Shown here one piece after another: positions 16,900 to 27,228 of a DNA stretch of 64,000 nt. The position numbers and the translations under genes were made by a program. Every line of letters starts with the position of its first letter. Within the stretch, counting starts at the first letter, position 1. Origin of the DNA: Myxococcales bacterium (GTDB taxonomy: Bacteria; Myxococcota_A; Polyangia; Polyangiales; Ga0077539). The notes beneath the pieces are model-generated. The model made no database searches and had not been told where the DNA came from. It was given only the letters and a program-made list of their open reading frames with translations. The stretch spans positions 1 to 64,000 of the forward strand of contig JAAFIF010000020.1 of assembly GCA_013298625.1 (NCBI GenBank), in the 5' to 3' direction.

Positions 16900-17487
16900 A
16901 TGAGCCGCCGCGCCACTGTACAGCGCACCACCCGCGAGACGTCCATCGAGGTCACGATCGACCTCGACGGCCCCGCGCGCTGTGACATCCAGACGCCCAT
17001 CCCGTTTCTCTCACACATGGTCGATCAGCTCGGTCGCCACGGAGGCTTCGACCTGCGCGTCCGGGCCACGGGCGACGTCGAGATCGACGGGCACCACACG
17101 ACCGAGGACCTCGCCATCGTGATCGGCCGCGCCCTCGGCGACGCGCTCGGAGAAAAGCGCGGAATCCGCAGGTACGGCGAGGCCACTCTGCCCATGGACG
17201 AGGCCCTCTGTCAGGTCGCCCTCGACCTGTCGGGCCGCACGTACTTCGTCGACCGCCTCGCGCTGCCCAAGGCCAAAGTGGGCACCTTCGACGTCGAGCT
17301 CGCCGGGGTCTTCTTCGAGGGCTTCGCCCGCGGCGCGCAGTGCAACCTGCACGTGCGCAAGCTCGACGGCGACAACCTGCACCACGTGATCGAGTGCGCG
17401 TTCAAGTGCCTCGCCCGCGCGCTGCGCGAGGCGGTGCGCGTCGAGGGCACCGAGGTCCCGAGCACCAAAGGGACGCTCAGCGAATGA
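16900..17487 (+). CDS. hisB: Imidazoleglycerol-phosphate dehydratase
   Basis: A 195-residue monofunctional HisB, without the phosphatase domain found in the enterobacterial fusion. It dehydrates imidazoleglycerol phosphate to imidazoleacetol phosphate in histidine synthesis, using two Mn ions. Metal-binding and signature motifs are all present: IPFLSHMVDQLGRHGGFDL, GDVEIDGHHTTEDLAIVIG, GVFFEGFARGAQCNLHVRKL and DNLHHVIECAFKCLARALR. It starts the operon hisB-hisH-hisA, with a 4-bp overlap (ATGA) to hisH. The promoter must lie within the 46 bp after the polymer locus or further upstream. Confidence 0.97.
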   Translation: MSRRATVQRTTRETSIEVTIDLDGPARCDIQTPIPFLSHMVDQLGRHGGFDLRVRATGDVEIDGHHTTEDLAIVIGRALGDALGEKRGIRRYGEATLPMDEALCQVALDLSGRTYFVDRLALPKAKVGTFDVELAGVFFEGFARGAQCNLHVRKLDGDNLHHVIECAFKCLARALREAVRVEGTEVPSTKGTLSE

Positions 17488-18119
17488 TCGCCCTCGTCGA
17501 CGCAGGGTGCGGAAACCTCCGCTCGGTGCAGCGCGCGCTCGAATACGTGGGCGCAAAATCAATCGAGATCACCCGCGACCCCGAGCGCGTGGCGAGCGCG
17601 GATCGCGTGGTGTTTCCTGGGCAGGGAGCGTTCGGCGACTGCGTGCGCGCGCTCGACGCCGACGGGTCCGCGCTGCGGCAAGCGATCAACCAGGTGCTCG
17701 TTGATTCGACGCCGTTTCTCGGGATCTGCATCGGGATGCAAGTGCTCTTCGAGAGCAGCGACGAGGCCCCGGGGGCCGTGGGCCTCGGCCACTTCGACGG
17801 CGCCGTTCGACGCATCCCCGACGGCCTCGTCGAGCCCGACGGCGCCGCAGTGAAGGTCCCTCACATGGGGTGGAACCTCGCGCGCACCCAACCCGGCTAC
17901 GACCGCGCCCTCGGCGAAGACCGCTGGTACTACTTCGTCCACTCGTATCACTGCGTCCCGCGCGACCCGTCGGTGGTCGCCGCGCGCAGCGAGCACGGCG
18001 TCGAGTTCGCCGCCGCGGTCGCGAGGGACAACGTGCTGGCAGTGCAGTTTCACCCTGAAAAATCCCAGCGCGCAGGGCTCTCTCTGCTCGAGCGCTGGCT
18101 CGACGCGAGCGGCGCATGA
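17484..18119 (+). CDS. hisH: Imidazole glycerol phosphate synthase, glutaminase subunit
   Basis: A 211-residue class I glutamine amidotransferase. It makes ammonia for HisF, which converts PRFAR to imidazoleglycerol phosphate and AICAR. The start is VDAGCGNLRSVQRALEY. The nucleophile elbow is FLGICIGMQVLFESS (Cys in GICIG), and the His and Glu of the triad lie in VQFHPEKSQRAGLSLL. HMGWN and YYFVHSYHC are the HisF-facing signatures. It overlaps hisA by 4 bp. No hisF follows in this window, so the partner must be encoded elsewhere. Confidence 0.97.
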   Translation: MIALVDAGCGNLRSVQRALEYVGAKSIEITRDPERVASADRVVFPGQGAFGDCVRALDADGSALRQAINQVLVDSTPFLGICIGMQVLFESSDEAPGAVGLGHFDGAVRRIPDGLVEPDGAAVKVPHMGWNLARTQPGYDRALGEDRWYYFVHSYHCVPRDPSVVAARSEHGVEFAAAVARDNVLAVQFHPEKSQRAGLSLLERWLDASGA

Positions 18120-18817
18120 AGCTCTACCCGGCGATGGACCTGCTGCAAGGGCAGGTCGTGAGGCTGCACCAGGGCGACTACAACAAGGTCACCGAGTATC
18201 CGCACGAGCCCCTGACGCTCGTGGACCGCTTCGTGCGCGCGGGCGCAGAGCGCGTGCACATCGTCGACCTCGACGGCGCGCGCGACGGCGTGGCGTCGCA
18301 GGCCCCGCTGATCGAGCGGCTCTTGCGCGAGACCGGGACCCGCGTGCAGGTCGGCGGCGGCATTCGCTCGCTCGAGCAGGCGCGCGCGTACATTCGCGCA
18401 GGCGCAGACCGCGTCGTGCTGGGGACAGCCGCCGTGCGAGACAAAGCGTTTCTGCGCGCGGCGTGCGCAGAGATGCCCGTCGTCGTCGCCGTCGACGCCC
18501 GCGATGGAATGGTCACCACCCACGGCTGGACCGAGGCCACCAACGTCACGGCGATCGAGCTCGCGACGGAGGCGATGGGCCTCGGCGCCGTGGGCGTCTT
18601 GTACACGGACGTGGCGCGGGACGGGACGGGGGTCGGCCCCAATATTCAAGCGACTGCTGCGCTGGCTCGCGCGGTTCCGTCGCTCGAGGTGATCGCGAGC
18701 GGGGGCATCGGGTCGCTGGCGCACATCGAGCACCTCGCGCGCGAAGGCGTGATCGGCGCGTGCGTCGCCGGTCGCGCGCTGCTCGAGGGCGCGTTTACGT
18801 GTCACGACGCCTTCGCG

Positions 18818-18838
<21 letters not shown>
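18116..18838 (+). CDS. hisA: Phosphoribosyl-formimino-AICAR ribotide isomerase
   Basis: A 240-residue TIM barrel that isomerises ProFAR to PRFAR in histidine synthesis. The general base Asp is in LYPAMDLLQGQVVRLHQGDY, and the other half-barrel has VLYTDVARDGTGVGPN with the catalytic Asp. Phosphate-binding glycine turns are VQVGGGIRS and IASGGIGS. The length is typical. Its last 21 bp overlap the 3' end of the convergent MFS gene. Confidence 0.96.
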
Positions 18839-21012
<2,174 letters not shown>

Positions 21013-21022
21013 GCCGCTCAGC

Positions 21023-21262
21023 TCAGTTCTTCATCGCGCCGCCGCCGTGGCAGCCGCACGCGGTTCCGCAGCCACCGCCGCCGCCGCCGCTGAACTCACG
21101 GGGCGCGCCCGTGTTCACCATCGGCGCGGTCAGCACGCGACGCACCGGAGCCCCCGTCACAGGGTGCTTCTCGATGACAGGGTCGCTCATTCGCTGGCTG
21201 ACCTCGAAGCGCTCTCCGGGTTGTCCGTCTTCGCGAATCGTCTCGTACACATAGGTCGGCAT
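21023..21262 (-). CDS. FmdB-like small protein lacking the N-terminal zinc-ribbon cysteines
   Basis: A 79-residue protein beginning MPTYVYETIREDGQPGERFE, the usual FmdB opening (MPTYxYxC). The four ribbon cysteines are absent. The tail instead has a glycine run and GCGTACGCHGGG, which might bind metal. Compare 29673-30023, which keeps both CxxC pairs. It converges on hemB with a 10-bp gap, and its ATG overlaps the ATG of the divergent kinase gene by 2 bp. No function is known for FmdB-type regulators of this kind. Confidence 0.7.
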   Translation of the reverse strand: MPTYVYETIREDGQPGERFEVSQRMSDPVIEKHPVTGAPVRRVLTAPMVNTGAPREFSGGGGGGCGTACGCHGGGAMKN

Positions 21263-22226
21263 GGGATCGAATACCTCGCGACCGAGAAATAGCACTCCCG
21301 CGCCGAGAGAGCAGTCCCGTTGGGACGAGGCCTTCGCGGCGTTGCCCGATCGCCTCGGCCGCGCGTGCCCGGGCTTCGTCGCGATGGGAGCGCCATTTCG
21401 TACGGCAAAATGCATGATGACCTACGGTCAGTACGGTGGTCGCCCGGCGATCGCGAAGCTCACGGGCCCTCGGGACGGACCGTGGCGTTGGTACTTCGAC
21501 CGCGAGCTCGCGCTCTACCGCTCGTTTGCGCGCGAGCCTGCGCCGGTGCGTCTCGCCGCGCTGTTGGCCTCGGACGAGGTCGAGGGCGTGATGGTCTTCG
21601 AGCGACTGCGCGGCGAGTGCGTGTGCGAGACGCGGGCTGCGCGGCGCTCGTTGGGACCGGCGCTGCTCGAGGCGGTGCTCGACTCGCTCGATGCCTTCGC
21701 GACGCTCTCGCTCGAGGACCCGCGGTGGCCCACGCTCGCACCGGAGAGCTCGGTCACGCGCGCGCTGCGCGATCGACTGCTCGAAGACCCCTCGGCGCCG
21801 ATCGAGTGGGTGTGCGAGGGCCTCGCGCTCTCGGCGCGGCGCGGGCTTCTGCCCGAGCGATCGGCGCTTCGCGCGGTCGAGCGCGTGCGAGAGCACCCTG
21901 TTGCGCGCGCGAGCCACGGGGATTTTCTCTTGCGCAACGTGATGGCCACGGAGGAGGGCGTCGCGTGGATCGACCTCGAGTGCGCGGGCGCTCACGCGCA
22001 GGGGTGGGACCTCGCGCTGCTGTGGGTCAACGTCGTGGATGAAGACCGCGCCGTGATCGAGCGACGGGTCGAGCGGCTGGGCTCGCCCGCGGCGGAGCGC
22101 GCGTGGGCGGCGTGCGCGCTGTTCGCGATCGCGCGCGAGCGGCTGTACCGGGCGCGGACGCGGGTGGACGAGCGAGAGCGGGCGTTCGAGCGGATGGTGG
22201 ACGTGCTCACCGAGCGGCTGGGCTGA
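21261..22226 (+). CDS. Aminoglycoside-phosphotransferase-fold kinase, substrate unknown
   Basis: A 321-residue protein with an APH/choline-kinase-like C-lobe. The catalytic loop is ASHGDFLLRNVM (HGDxxxxN), followed by the metal-binding segment VAWIDLECAGAHAQGWDLAL. The N-lobe is recognisable from the beta strand with Lys (GRPAIAKLTG). Its target could be a small molecule or a sugar; nothing shows drug resistance. The start at 21261 overlaps the divergent FmdB start, so there is no leader space between them. No better in-frame start was found that keeps the N-lobe. It is followed by a repeat cluster. Confidence 0.7.
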   Translation: MGSNTSRPRNSTPAPREQSRWDEAFAALPDRLGRACPGFVAMGAPFRTAKCMMTYGQYGGRPAIAKLTGPRDGPWRWYFDRELALYRSFAREPAPVRLAALLASDEVEGVMVFERLRGECVCETRAARRSLGPALLEAVLDSLDAFATLSLEDPRWPTLAPESSVTRALRDRLLEDPSAPIEWVCEGLALSARRGLLPERSALRAVERVREHPVARASHGDFLLRNVMATEEGVAWIDLECAGAHAQGWDLALLWVNVVDEDRAVIERRVERLGSPAAERAWAACALFAIARERLYRARTRVDERERAFERMVDVLTERLG

Positions 22227-22230
22227 GGAG

Positions 22231-22308
22231 CGGGGACGGTGTTCAATAGTTCACGAGTCCGCGATAACTGCGCGAAATGCGGGGGCAGCAGCCCGCGCGA
22301 GCGGGCGG
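22231..22308 (+). repeat. Outer arm A of cluster 2
   Basis: A 78-bp arm: head GGGGACGGTGTTCAATAGTT, core GAGTCCGCGATAACTGCGCG, then AAATGCGGGGGCAGCAGCCC and a GCGGGCGG run. The reverse complement is at 22598-22675 with one mismatch by eye (AACTGCG against AACCGCG). Confidence 0.87.
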
Positions 22309-22330
22309 GAGGAGCGGGCGACGGGAGGAG

Positions 22331-22397
22331 CGGGGCCGGTGTTCAATCGTTCACGAGTCCGCGATAACTGCGCGAAACGAGCTGGCAGCAGCCGCGG
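22331..22397 (+). repeat. Inner arm B of cluster 2
   Basis: A 67-bp arm with head GGGGCCGGTGTTCAATCGTT and the same core as arm A. Its tail (GGCAGCAGCCGCGG) differs from that of A. It pairs with 22511-22577 with about six mismatches. Confidence 0.85.
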
Positions 22398-22510
22398 CTT
22401 GGGGCGGTGCTTGGCGACGGGGCCGGTGTTCAATCGTTCATGGACGAGATGAAGGTCGGCAACGGGGCCGGTGTTCAATCGTTCACGAACTGGCCGAGCG
22501 TCGGCGCATG

Positions 22511-22577
22511 CCGCGGCTGCTGCGCGCTCGATTCGCGCAGTTATCGCGGACTCGTGAACGATTGAACACCGTCCTCG
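22511..22577 (-). repeat. Inner arm B' of cluster 2
   Basis: Inverted partner of 22331-22397, reading ATTCGCGCAGTTATCGCGGA then CTCGTGAACGATTGAACACC on the plus strand. Confidence 0.85.
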
Positions 22578-22597
22578 CTCCTCCCGCCCGCTCGTCA

Positions 22598-22675
22598 CCG
22601 CCCGCTCGCGCGGGCTGCTGCCCCCGCATTTCGCGCGGTTATCGCGGACTCGTGAACTATTGAACACCGTCCCCG
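22598..22675 (-). repeat. Outer arm A' of cluster 2
   Basis: Inverted partner of 22231-22308. It ends 23 bp before the ATG of the propeller gene, so a stem here would sit next to that gene's ribosome site. Confidence 0.87.
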
Positions 22676-22698
22676 CTGGCGCGCACCCTCTCTGCCCG

Positions 22699-24624
22699 AT
22701 GTCCGTTCGCTCTCGCCTCGCTCGCGCGTCCCGTCCGGGCGCTTCCCTCGAACGCGTGCTCGGCTCGCTTCGCTATCGCACTCCGTACGCGATCGAGACC
22801 TTGCGCGTCTCGCCCTGCGGCCGCTGGATCCTCGCCTCCCTCGCGGGCTCGGACGGACGACACTGGCTCTTCGACGCGCGCACCGGCGCCGTGCGCAAGC
22901 GCATCGAAGCCGTCGACGTCGCCTTCGATCGCCGCGCTGCGGGGGACTATTTTGTCCTTCGCGGCGACGAGCTGCAGCGCTGGTCCGCGACGCTCGGTCA
23001 CCAGATCGACACGGTGATGCGCTGCGCGGACGTGTGGGGCGCCAACATCGACCCCTACGGTCGCGGGCTCGTCGTGGGCGCAAAGGGCTTCGTTCGCCGC
23101 GACGGAACCACGCTGGCGCTCGAAGGGCTCGGCGATCAGCCGCGCGGAGCCTTCACGCGTCATGAATTCGTGTGCGCGACGGCGGGCGCTGGCTTCGCGC
23201 GCTACTCGCTCGAAGACGGCGCGCGCGTCGCGATCGAGAGCGTGTATGCGCGGGACGACAACGACTACCTCATCGCGATTTCGCCCGATGAATCTCGGGT
23301 CGCCGTACGCACGAGCGCGGGGCTCTCGCTGGTCGACCTCGAGGCCAACAAGACTCGCTCGTTCTACGACTTGGGCTTCGACGACCGCGGGCGCTGGAGC
23401 AACCCCGTCGCGCTCAGCGACGATCGATGCGCAGTGAGCGCGCCCGAGGGCTTCACGCTGATTCATCGACAGACGGGGCGGCGTCGCGTGACGATCCGCA
23501 CGCCGAAGGCCGTCGCGCAGCTCGCGTTTTCGCCAGAGAAAGACGGGCTGCTCTGGTGCTCGCGCAACGACGACCTCCGCTACTCACCCGACGGCGACTG
23601 TCTGCTCGCGTGGAACCCCGAGAAACGCGTCCGCGTCCTCCCCGCCGACCGCGGCCACGTGGACCGAGTCGACGGCGTGGCGTCGGCCACCCTCGCTGGG
23701 CGCGAGACCGTGTTCACCACGGCGTGCGACGGGACCGTGAAGCGCTGGCCTCTCGACGAGCGAGGCCCGAGGGCGGTCGACTGCGTGTCGGTCGTCCCGA
23801 CCGAGCGGCTCGAGGTGTCTGGCGGCGTGTTGTGCGTCAGCGAGAGCGAGTGCGACGGCGCGGGAGGCTTCGCGCGCTTCGCTGCGGTCGACGAAGAGCG
23901 CTCGGACGACGCAGCGCTGCGCGACCTGCGAAGAGAGTTCTACCGCGACCGAGACGCGGGCAAGTTCGTGTTTGCCACGGGTGAGTGCGCGCGGCTCAGC
24001 GCGGACGGAGCGCGCCTCGCGCGGGTCCTCGGGGGCTACAGCGACGGCGGTCAGCGCGTGGCGCGGGTCACCGTCGAGCCCGTGCGCGAGGGGGGCGAGG
24101 GCGTCGAGCTCGGCGTGGTCTCGACGCGCGGGGACGACAGGCTCGTGGGGATCGAGTGGCTCGACGCGCGACGGTTGATGGTGCTCATGGCGCACACCGC
24201 GGACGTGTTCGACGTCGATGCTGCGAAGCTCGTGCAACGGTACGAGCACCCCGAGTGGCGCGCGGGGACCGTCGCCGCGCCGCTGACCGATCGCGAGTGC
24301 CTCCGCTTCGACTGGAACGGCAACCTCGACCGCCTCGACCTCGCGCGGGACGTCGTGCTGGCGTCGGTCGAGCGGACGGTTCCGTATCGCTATCCCCTGG
24401 TGATTCCGACGCTGATCCTCTCGCCGGACCGCTCGCTGGCCCTGGTGAACAGCCGCGGCGGCGCGCACGTGTACCGCACGGACACCCTGCGACGCGTCGC
24501 TCGCCTGCGCTTCGCCAAGAACGCCGGCCCCTTGTGCGCGGCGGCTTTCACCGCGGACAACACGCGCGTGATCGTCGGGTGCAAGCGCGGGGTCGCGTTG
24601 GTTTACACTCTGTCAACTCGCTGA
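22699..24624 (+). CDS. Large WD40-like beta-propeller protein, function unknown
   Basis: A 641-residue protein without a signal peptide, so probably cytoplasmic. It is built from repeated beta-propeller blades: VSPCGRWILASLAGSDGRHW, ISPDESRVAVRTSAGLSLVD, LAFSPEKDGLLWCSRNDDLR, FTTACDGTVKRWPLDERG, ILSPDRSLALVNSRGGAHVY and FTADNTRVIVGCKRGVALVY. The S-P-D/E-x-R and xxDGTVKRW patterns are WD40 hallmarks. Such scaffolds bind partner proteins; the partner is unknown. The start MSVRSRLARASRPG at 22699 avoids the repeat cluster that a longer form from 22660 would include. Confidence 0.75.
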   Translation: MSVRSRLARASRPGASLERVLGSLRYRTPYAIETLRVSPCGRWILASLAGSDGRHWLFDARTGAVRKRIEAVDVAFDRRAAGDYFVLRGDELQRWSATLGHQIDTVMRCADVWGANIDPYGRGLVVGAKGFVRRDGTTLALEGLGDQPRGAFTRHEFVCATAGAGFARYSLEDGARVAIESVYARDDNDYLIAISPDESRVAVRTSAGLSLVDLEANKTRSFYDLGFDDRGRWSNPVALSDDRCAVSAPEGFTLIHRQTGRRRVTIRTPKAVAQLAFSPEKDGLLWCSRNDDLRYSPDGDCLLAWNPEKRVRVLPADRGHVDRVDGVASATLAGRETVFTTACDGTVKRWPLDERGPRAVDCVSVVPTERLEVSGGVLCVSESECDGAGGFARFAAVDEERSDDAALRDLRREFYRDRDAGKFVFATGECARLSADGARLARVLGGYSDGGQRVARVTVEPVREGGEGVELGVVSTRGDDRLVGIEWLDARRLMVLMAHTADVFDVDAAKLVQRYEHPEWRAGTVAAPLTDRECLRFDWNGNLDRLDLARDVVLASVERTVPYRYPLVIPTLILSPDRSLALVNSRGGAHVYRTDTLRRVARLRFAKNAGPLCAAAFTADNTRVIVGCKRGVALVYTLSTR

Positions 24625-24627
24625 TGC

Positions 24628-26067
24628 TCACATCCCCATCGGGCTGGTCCACACGTAGCCGGCGATGCCCTCGTTGATGTACCCGCCCGACGCGATCGCG
24701 AGGTCTCGCTCGGCGATGCTGGTCGTATAGAAGTGATCGCCGTTGCTGTTGTGAACGGTGCGGTAGAGCGCGACCGCTCCGCACACAGGAGAGGTGGCGA
24801 TGAAGCCCATCGGCCCTTCGATCGTCACGCCCTCGCAGTTGGGGTCGGCCGTATAAAAGTGCTTGCTCCCCGCGATGCACCGCATGAACTGAACGAGCCC
24901 CGGCGCCGCCACTCCGTACAGGTAGTAGAAGTTCGTGTGCTCGACGGTGAACCCGCAGCACATCGCCTCGGCCAGGCTGGTCGTATAGAAATGCTCGCCG
25001 GTCCCTGCGTTGAGCGATCGGTGCACTGCCACTCTGCAGCCCGCGACGTCGTCGCACACGCCGTTGCAGTTGTCGTCGGCGAGGTTGCAAGCTTCGACCG
25101 GGCGACGGCCGCACATCCCGCAGTGGTTCGGGTCGGTGTTGAGGTTGGCCTCGCAGCCGTTGGCCGCGTTGCCGTCGCAGTTGCCGAAGCCCGCGTTGCA
25201 GCTCGCCACGCGGCACGCGCCGCCCGAGCATCCCCCCGTACCGTTGGCCACTGAGCACGAGCGATTGCAGGCGCCGCAGTGCGTGTTGCTGCTGTTGGTG
25301 TCTTGCTCGCAGCCGTTCATCGCGTTGCCGTCGCAATCGCCGAAGCCCGCGTTGCACGCGCCGATCCTGCACGTCGAGCTCTGGCACACGCCCGTGGCGT
25401 TGGCCCTCGCGCACGGGACCGCGCAGGCGCCGCAGTTGTTCGCGTCGCTGCGCGTGTCCACCTCGCACCCGTCGCCCGCGAGCGAGTTGCAGTCGGCGAA
25501 GCTCGGGTTGCACGCCATCAGCAAGCACCGGCCCGCGCTGCACGTCGCGCTGGCGTTGGCCACGTTGCACGTGCGCCCGCAGGCGCCGCAGTGCATGGGG
25601 CTCGCCGTGAGGTCTTGCTCGCACCCGTTGCCCACGTTGCCGTCGCAGTCGCCGCGGTTGGCCATGCACGTGCTCTCGCAACGGTAGTTGACGCACGTCC
25701 CGATGGCGCCGCCGAGGCCGACGCACGGAAGCCCGCAGTCGCCGCAGTTCATCGGGTCGCTGCGCGTGTCCACGCACCGTCCGCTGCAGCGCACTTGCCC
25801 GAGCGGACACGTCGAGACCCCTGTGTCTCCAGGGACGACGCCGGTGTCCGCGGGCGAGACGCCAGTGTCCGACGGCGTTGCGCCGGTGTCCGTCGCGACG
25901 CCGCTGTCCATCTCGAGCGCGCCTGTGTCCCGTCCTGCGTCCGAGCGGATCGCTCCATCGGGCCGAACGGAATCCGCGCCGACCGCGCACGCTTCGAGCG
26001 ATGCGAGCAGCGCGCACACAACCAACGACGGCGACGAAGCAAGCGTGATCCGCGACATGCGCTCCAT
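24628..26067 (-). CDS. Cys-rich repeat lipoprotein with DUF5648-like C-terminal domain
   Basis: A 479-residue surface lipoprotein. The signal (LVVCALLASLEAC) ends at a lipobox. Residues about 35-85 are a linker of DTG repeats. Residues about 88-330 hold some seven to eight Cys modules of the form HCGxCxxxC...CxxGxC...CxxGFxDCDGxxxNGCE. Residues about 345-479 hold three copies of a motif like EHFYTTSLAEA, KHFYTADPN and DHFYTTSIAE, typical of DUF5648. ATG 26058 (MSRITLAS) is an alternative start, with GGAG just upstream. It converges on the propeller gene with 3 bp between. The ligand is unknown. Confidence 0.82.
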   Translation of the reverse strand: MERMSRITLASSPSLVVCALLASLEACAVGADSVRPDGAIRSDAGRDTGALEMDSGVATDTGATPSDTGVSPADTGVVPGDTGVSTCPLGQVRCSGRCVDTRSDPMNCGDCGLPCVGLGGAIGTCVNYRCESTCMANRGDCDGNVGNGCEQDLTASPMHCGACGRTCNVANASATCSAGRCLLMACNPSFADCNSLAGDGCEVDTRSDANNCGACAVPCARANATGVCQSSTCRIGACNAGFGDCDGNAMNGCEQDTNSSNTHCGACNRSCSVANGTGGCSGGACRVASCNAGFGNCDGNAANGCEANLNTDPNHCGMCGRRPVEACNLADDNCNGVCDDVAGCRVAVHRSLNAGTGEHFYTTSLAEAMCCGFTVEHTNFYYLYGVAAPGLVQFMRCIAGSKHFYTADPNCEGVTIEGPMGFIATSPVCGAVALYRTVHNSNGDHFYTTSIAERDLAIASGGYINEGIAGYVWTSPMGM

Positions 26068-26154
26068 TGTCGCATCGGAAACACGTAGCCGTCACCGCGC
26101 TTATCCCCTGTCGCAACGCCCGCGCCGATCGAGGACAATTCGAGGCCGAACAAC

Positions 26155-27228
26155 ATGAAGGCAAAGGCACTGCGCGCCGCGCTCCAACGCTCTGCAGTCG
26201 ACGTCGCTCGCATGGCTCCTCGCGTCTTGCGCGAGCGGCTCATGTGCCCCGCGCGCACGTACGACAACGCGAGCCTCGACGAGACCGCGCGGCTCATCAT
26301 CGGAATGCAATCCACCGCGAAAATCCCAGCTTGGAGCGACCTTCCCATCCGCTCGGCGCGCGAGCTCTTCACCGAGTCCGGCTCGATCCTCTCGCCTCGC
26401 TCGGCGCCGCTCGAATCCGTGCGCGACCTCGCGCTCGACGGCCCAGCGGGCCCCCTCGCGACGCGCGTCTATCGACCCTTCGGCCTGCGCGGCGCGAGCC
26501 CTGCGCTCGTGTACTTTCACGGCGGCGGCTTCGTCCTCGGCTCGATCGAATCGCACGACGCCGTGTGCCAGACGCTCGCGGCAGCGGCGGGCTGCCAGGT
26601 CTTCTCGGTCGACTATCGCCTCGCGCCCGAGCACCCGTTTCCCGCGGCCAACGAGGACGCGATCGCGGCGTTTCGCGCGGTGGTTCGCAGGGCCGACGAG
26701 CTCTCGGTCGACCCCGATCGCGTCGCGGTCGGCGGCGATTCGGCGGGCGGCTACCTCGCAGCGCAAACGGCCATCACGGCGATGCGCGACGGCGACGCAC
26801 GACGGCCAGCGCTGCAGCTCTTGTTCTATCCCGCCGTGGATTTCACCATGCAGAGCGCGTCGATCCGCGCGCTCGGCGAGGGGCTGTTTCTCGAAGAGCG
26901 CACGATGCGTTGGTTTCTCGATCACTTCGCGCCCGCGGGCCTCGACCGCGCGAGCCCCGCGCTCTCTCCGCTGCACAACGGCGTCGAGTCGCTCTCTGGG
27001 CTGTGCGCGGCGCACATTCAAACGGCGGGCTTCGACCCGCTGCGCGACGAGGCCTTCGCGTACGCGGACAAGCTTCGCGCCGCGGGCGTGAGCGTCGAGC
27101 ACGAGCACTACGCCACGCTGCTGCACGGCTACCTCAACATCGCCGGCGTCGTGGACGCCGCGGTCGCTTCGTACTTCGACGCCGCTGCGGCCCTTCGCCG
27201 CGCGTTCAAAGCAAAGAGCGCATCATGA
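26155..27228 (+). CDS. Alpha/beta-hydrolase, hormone-sensitive-lipase-like esterase
   Basis: A 357-residue carboxylesterase of the HSL/bacterial family IV type. The oxyanion-hole motif is VYFHGGGFVLGS, the nucleophile elbow is VAVGGDSAGGYLAAQ, the acid residue is in TAGFDPLRDEA, and the His is in LLHGYLNIAG. SVDYRLAPEHPFPAANED is also diagnostic. The N-terminal 100 residues are a cap region. It probably hydrolyses short-chain esters in the cytoplasm; the natural substrate is unknown. Its stop overlaps the ATG of the LOG-family gene by 4 bp, so the pair is coupled. Confidence 0.92.
   Translation: MKAKALRAALQRSAVDVARMAPRVLRERLMCPARTYDNASLDETARLIIGMQSTAKIPAWSDLPIRSARELFTESGSILSPRSAPLESVRDLALDGPAGPLATRVYRPFGLRGASPALVYFHGGGFVLGSIESHDAVCQTLAAAAGCQVFSVDYRLAPEHPFPAANEDAIAAFRAVVRRADELSVDPDRVAVGGDSAGGYLAAQTAITAMRDGDARRPALQLLFYPAVDFTMQSASIRALGEGLFLEERTMRWFLDHFAPAGLDRASPALSPLHNGVESLSGLCAAHIQTAGFDPLRDEAFAYADKLRAAGVSVEHEHYATLLHGYLNIAGVVDAAVASYFDAAAALRRAFKAKSAS

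Larger units (their letters stand above)
22227..22698. repeat. Non-coding gap with nested REPIN-like palindrome (cluster 2)
   Basis: This 472-bp gap lies between the kinase and a same-strand propeller gene and holds no credible gene. Six units occur in the order A, B, C, D, B', A'. A (22231-22308) pairs with A' (22598-22675), and B (22331-22397) pairs with B' (22511-22577). C (22418-22441) and D (22463-22489) are head-only copies. All begin GGGG(A/C)CGGTGTTCAAT. The core here is GAGTCCGCGATAACTGCGCG, unlike cluster 1. The whole block can fold as one long interrupted hairpin. An in-frame ATG at 22660 lies inside A' and is not taken as the next gene's start. Confidence 0.88.

Noticed and set aside
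22229..22680. CRISPR array
   Set aside because: Units alternate in direction and have unequal spacing, with paired inverted tails; there are no regular spacers and no cas genes.
22660..22698. ATG at 22660 as the start of the propeller protein
   Set aside because: It would code through the repeat arm A'; the start at 22699 avoids the repeat and gives a basic N-terminus.
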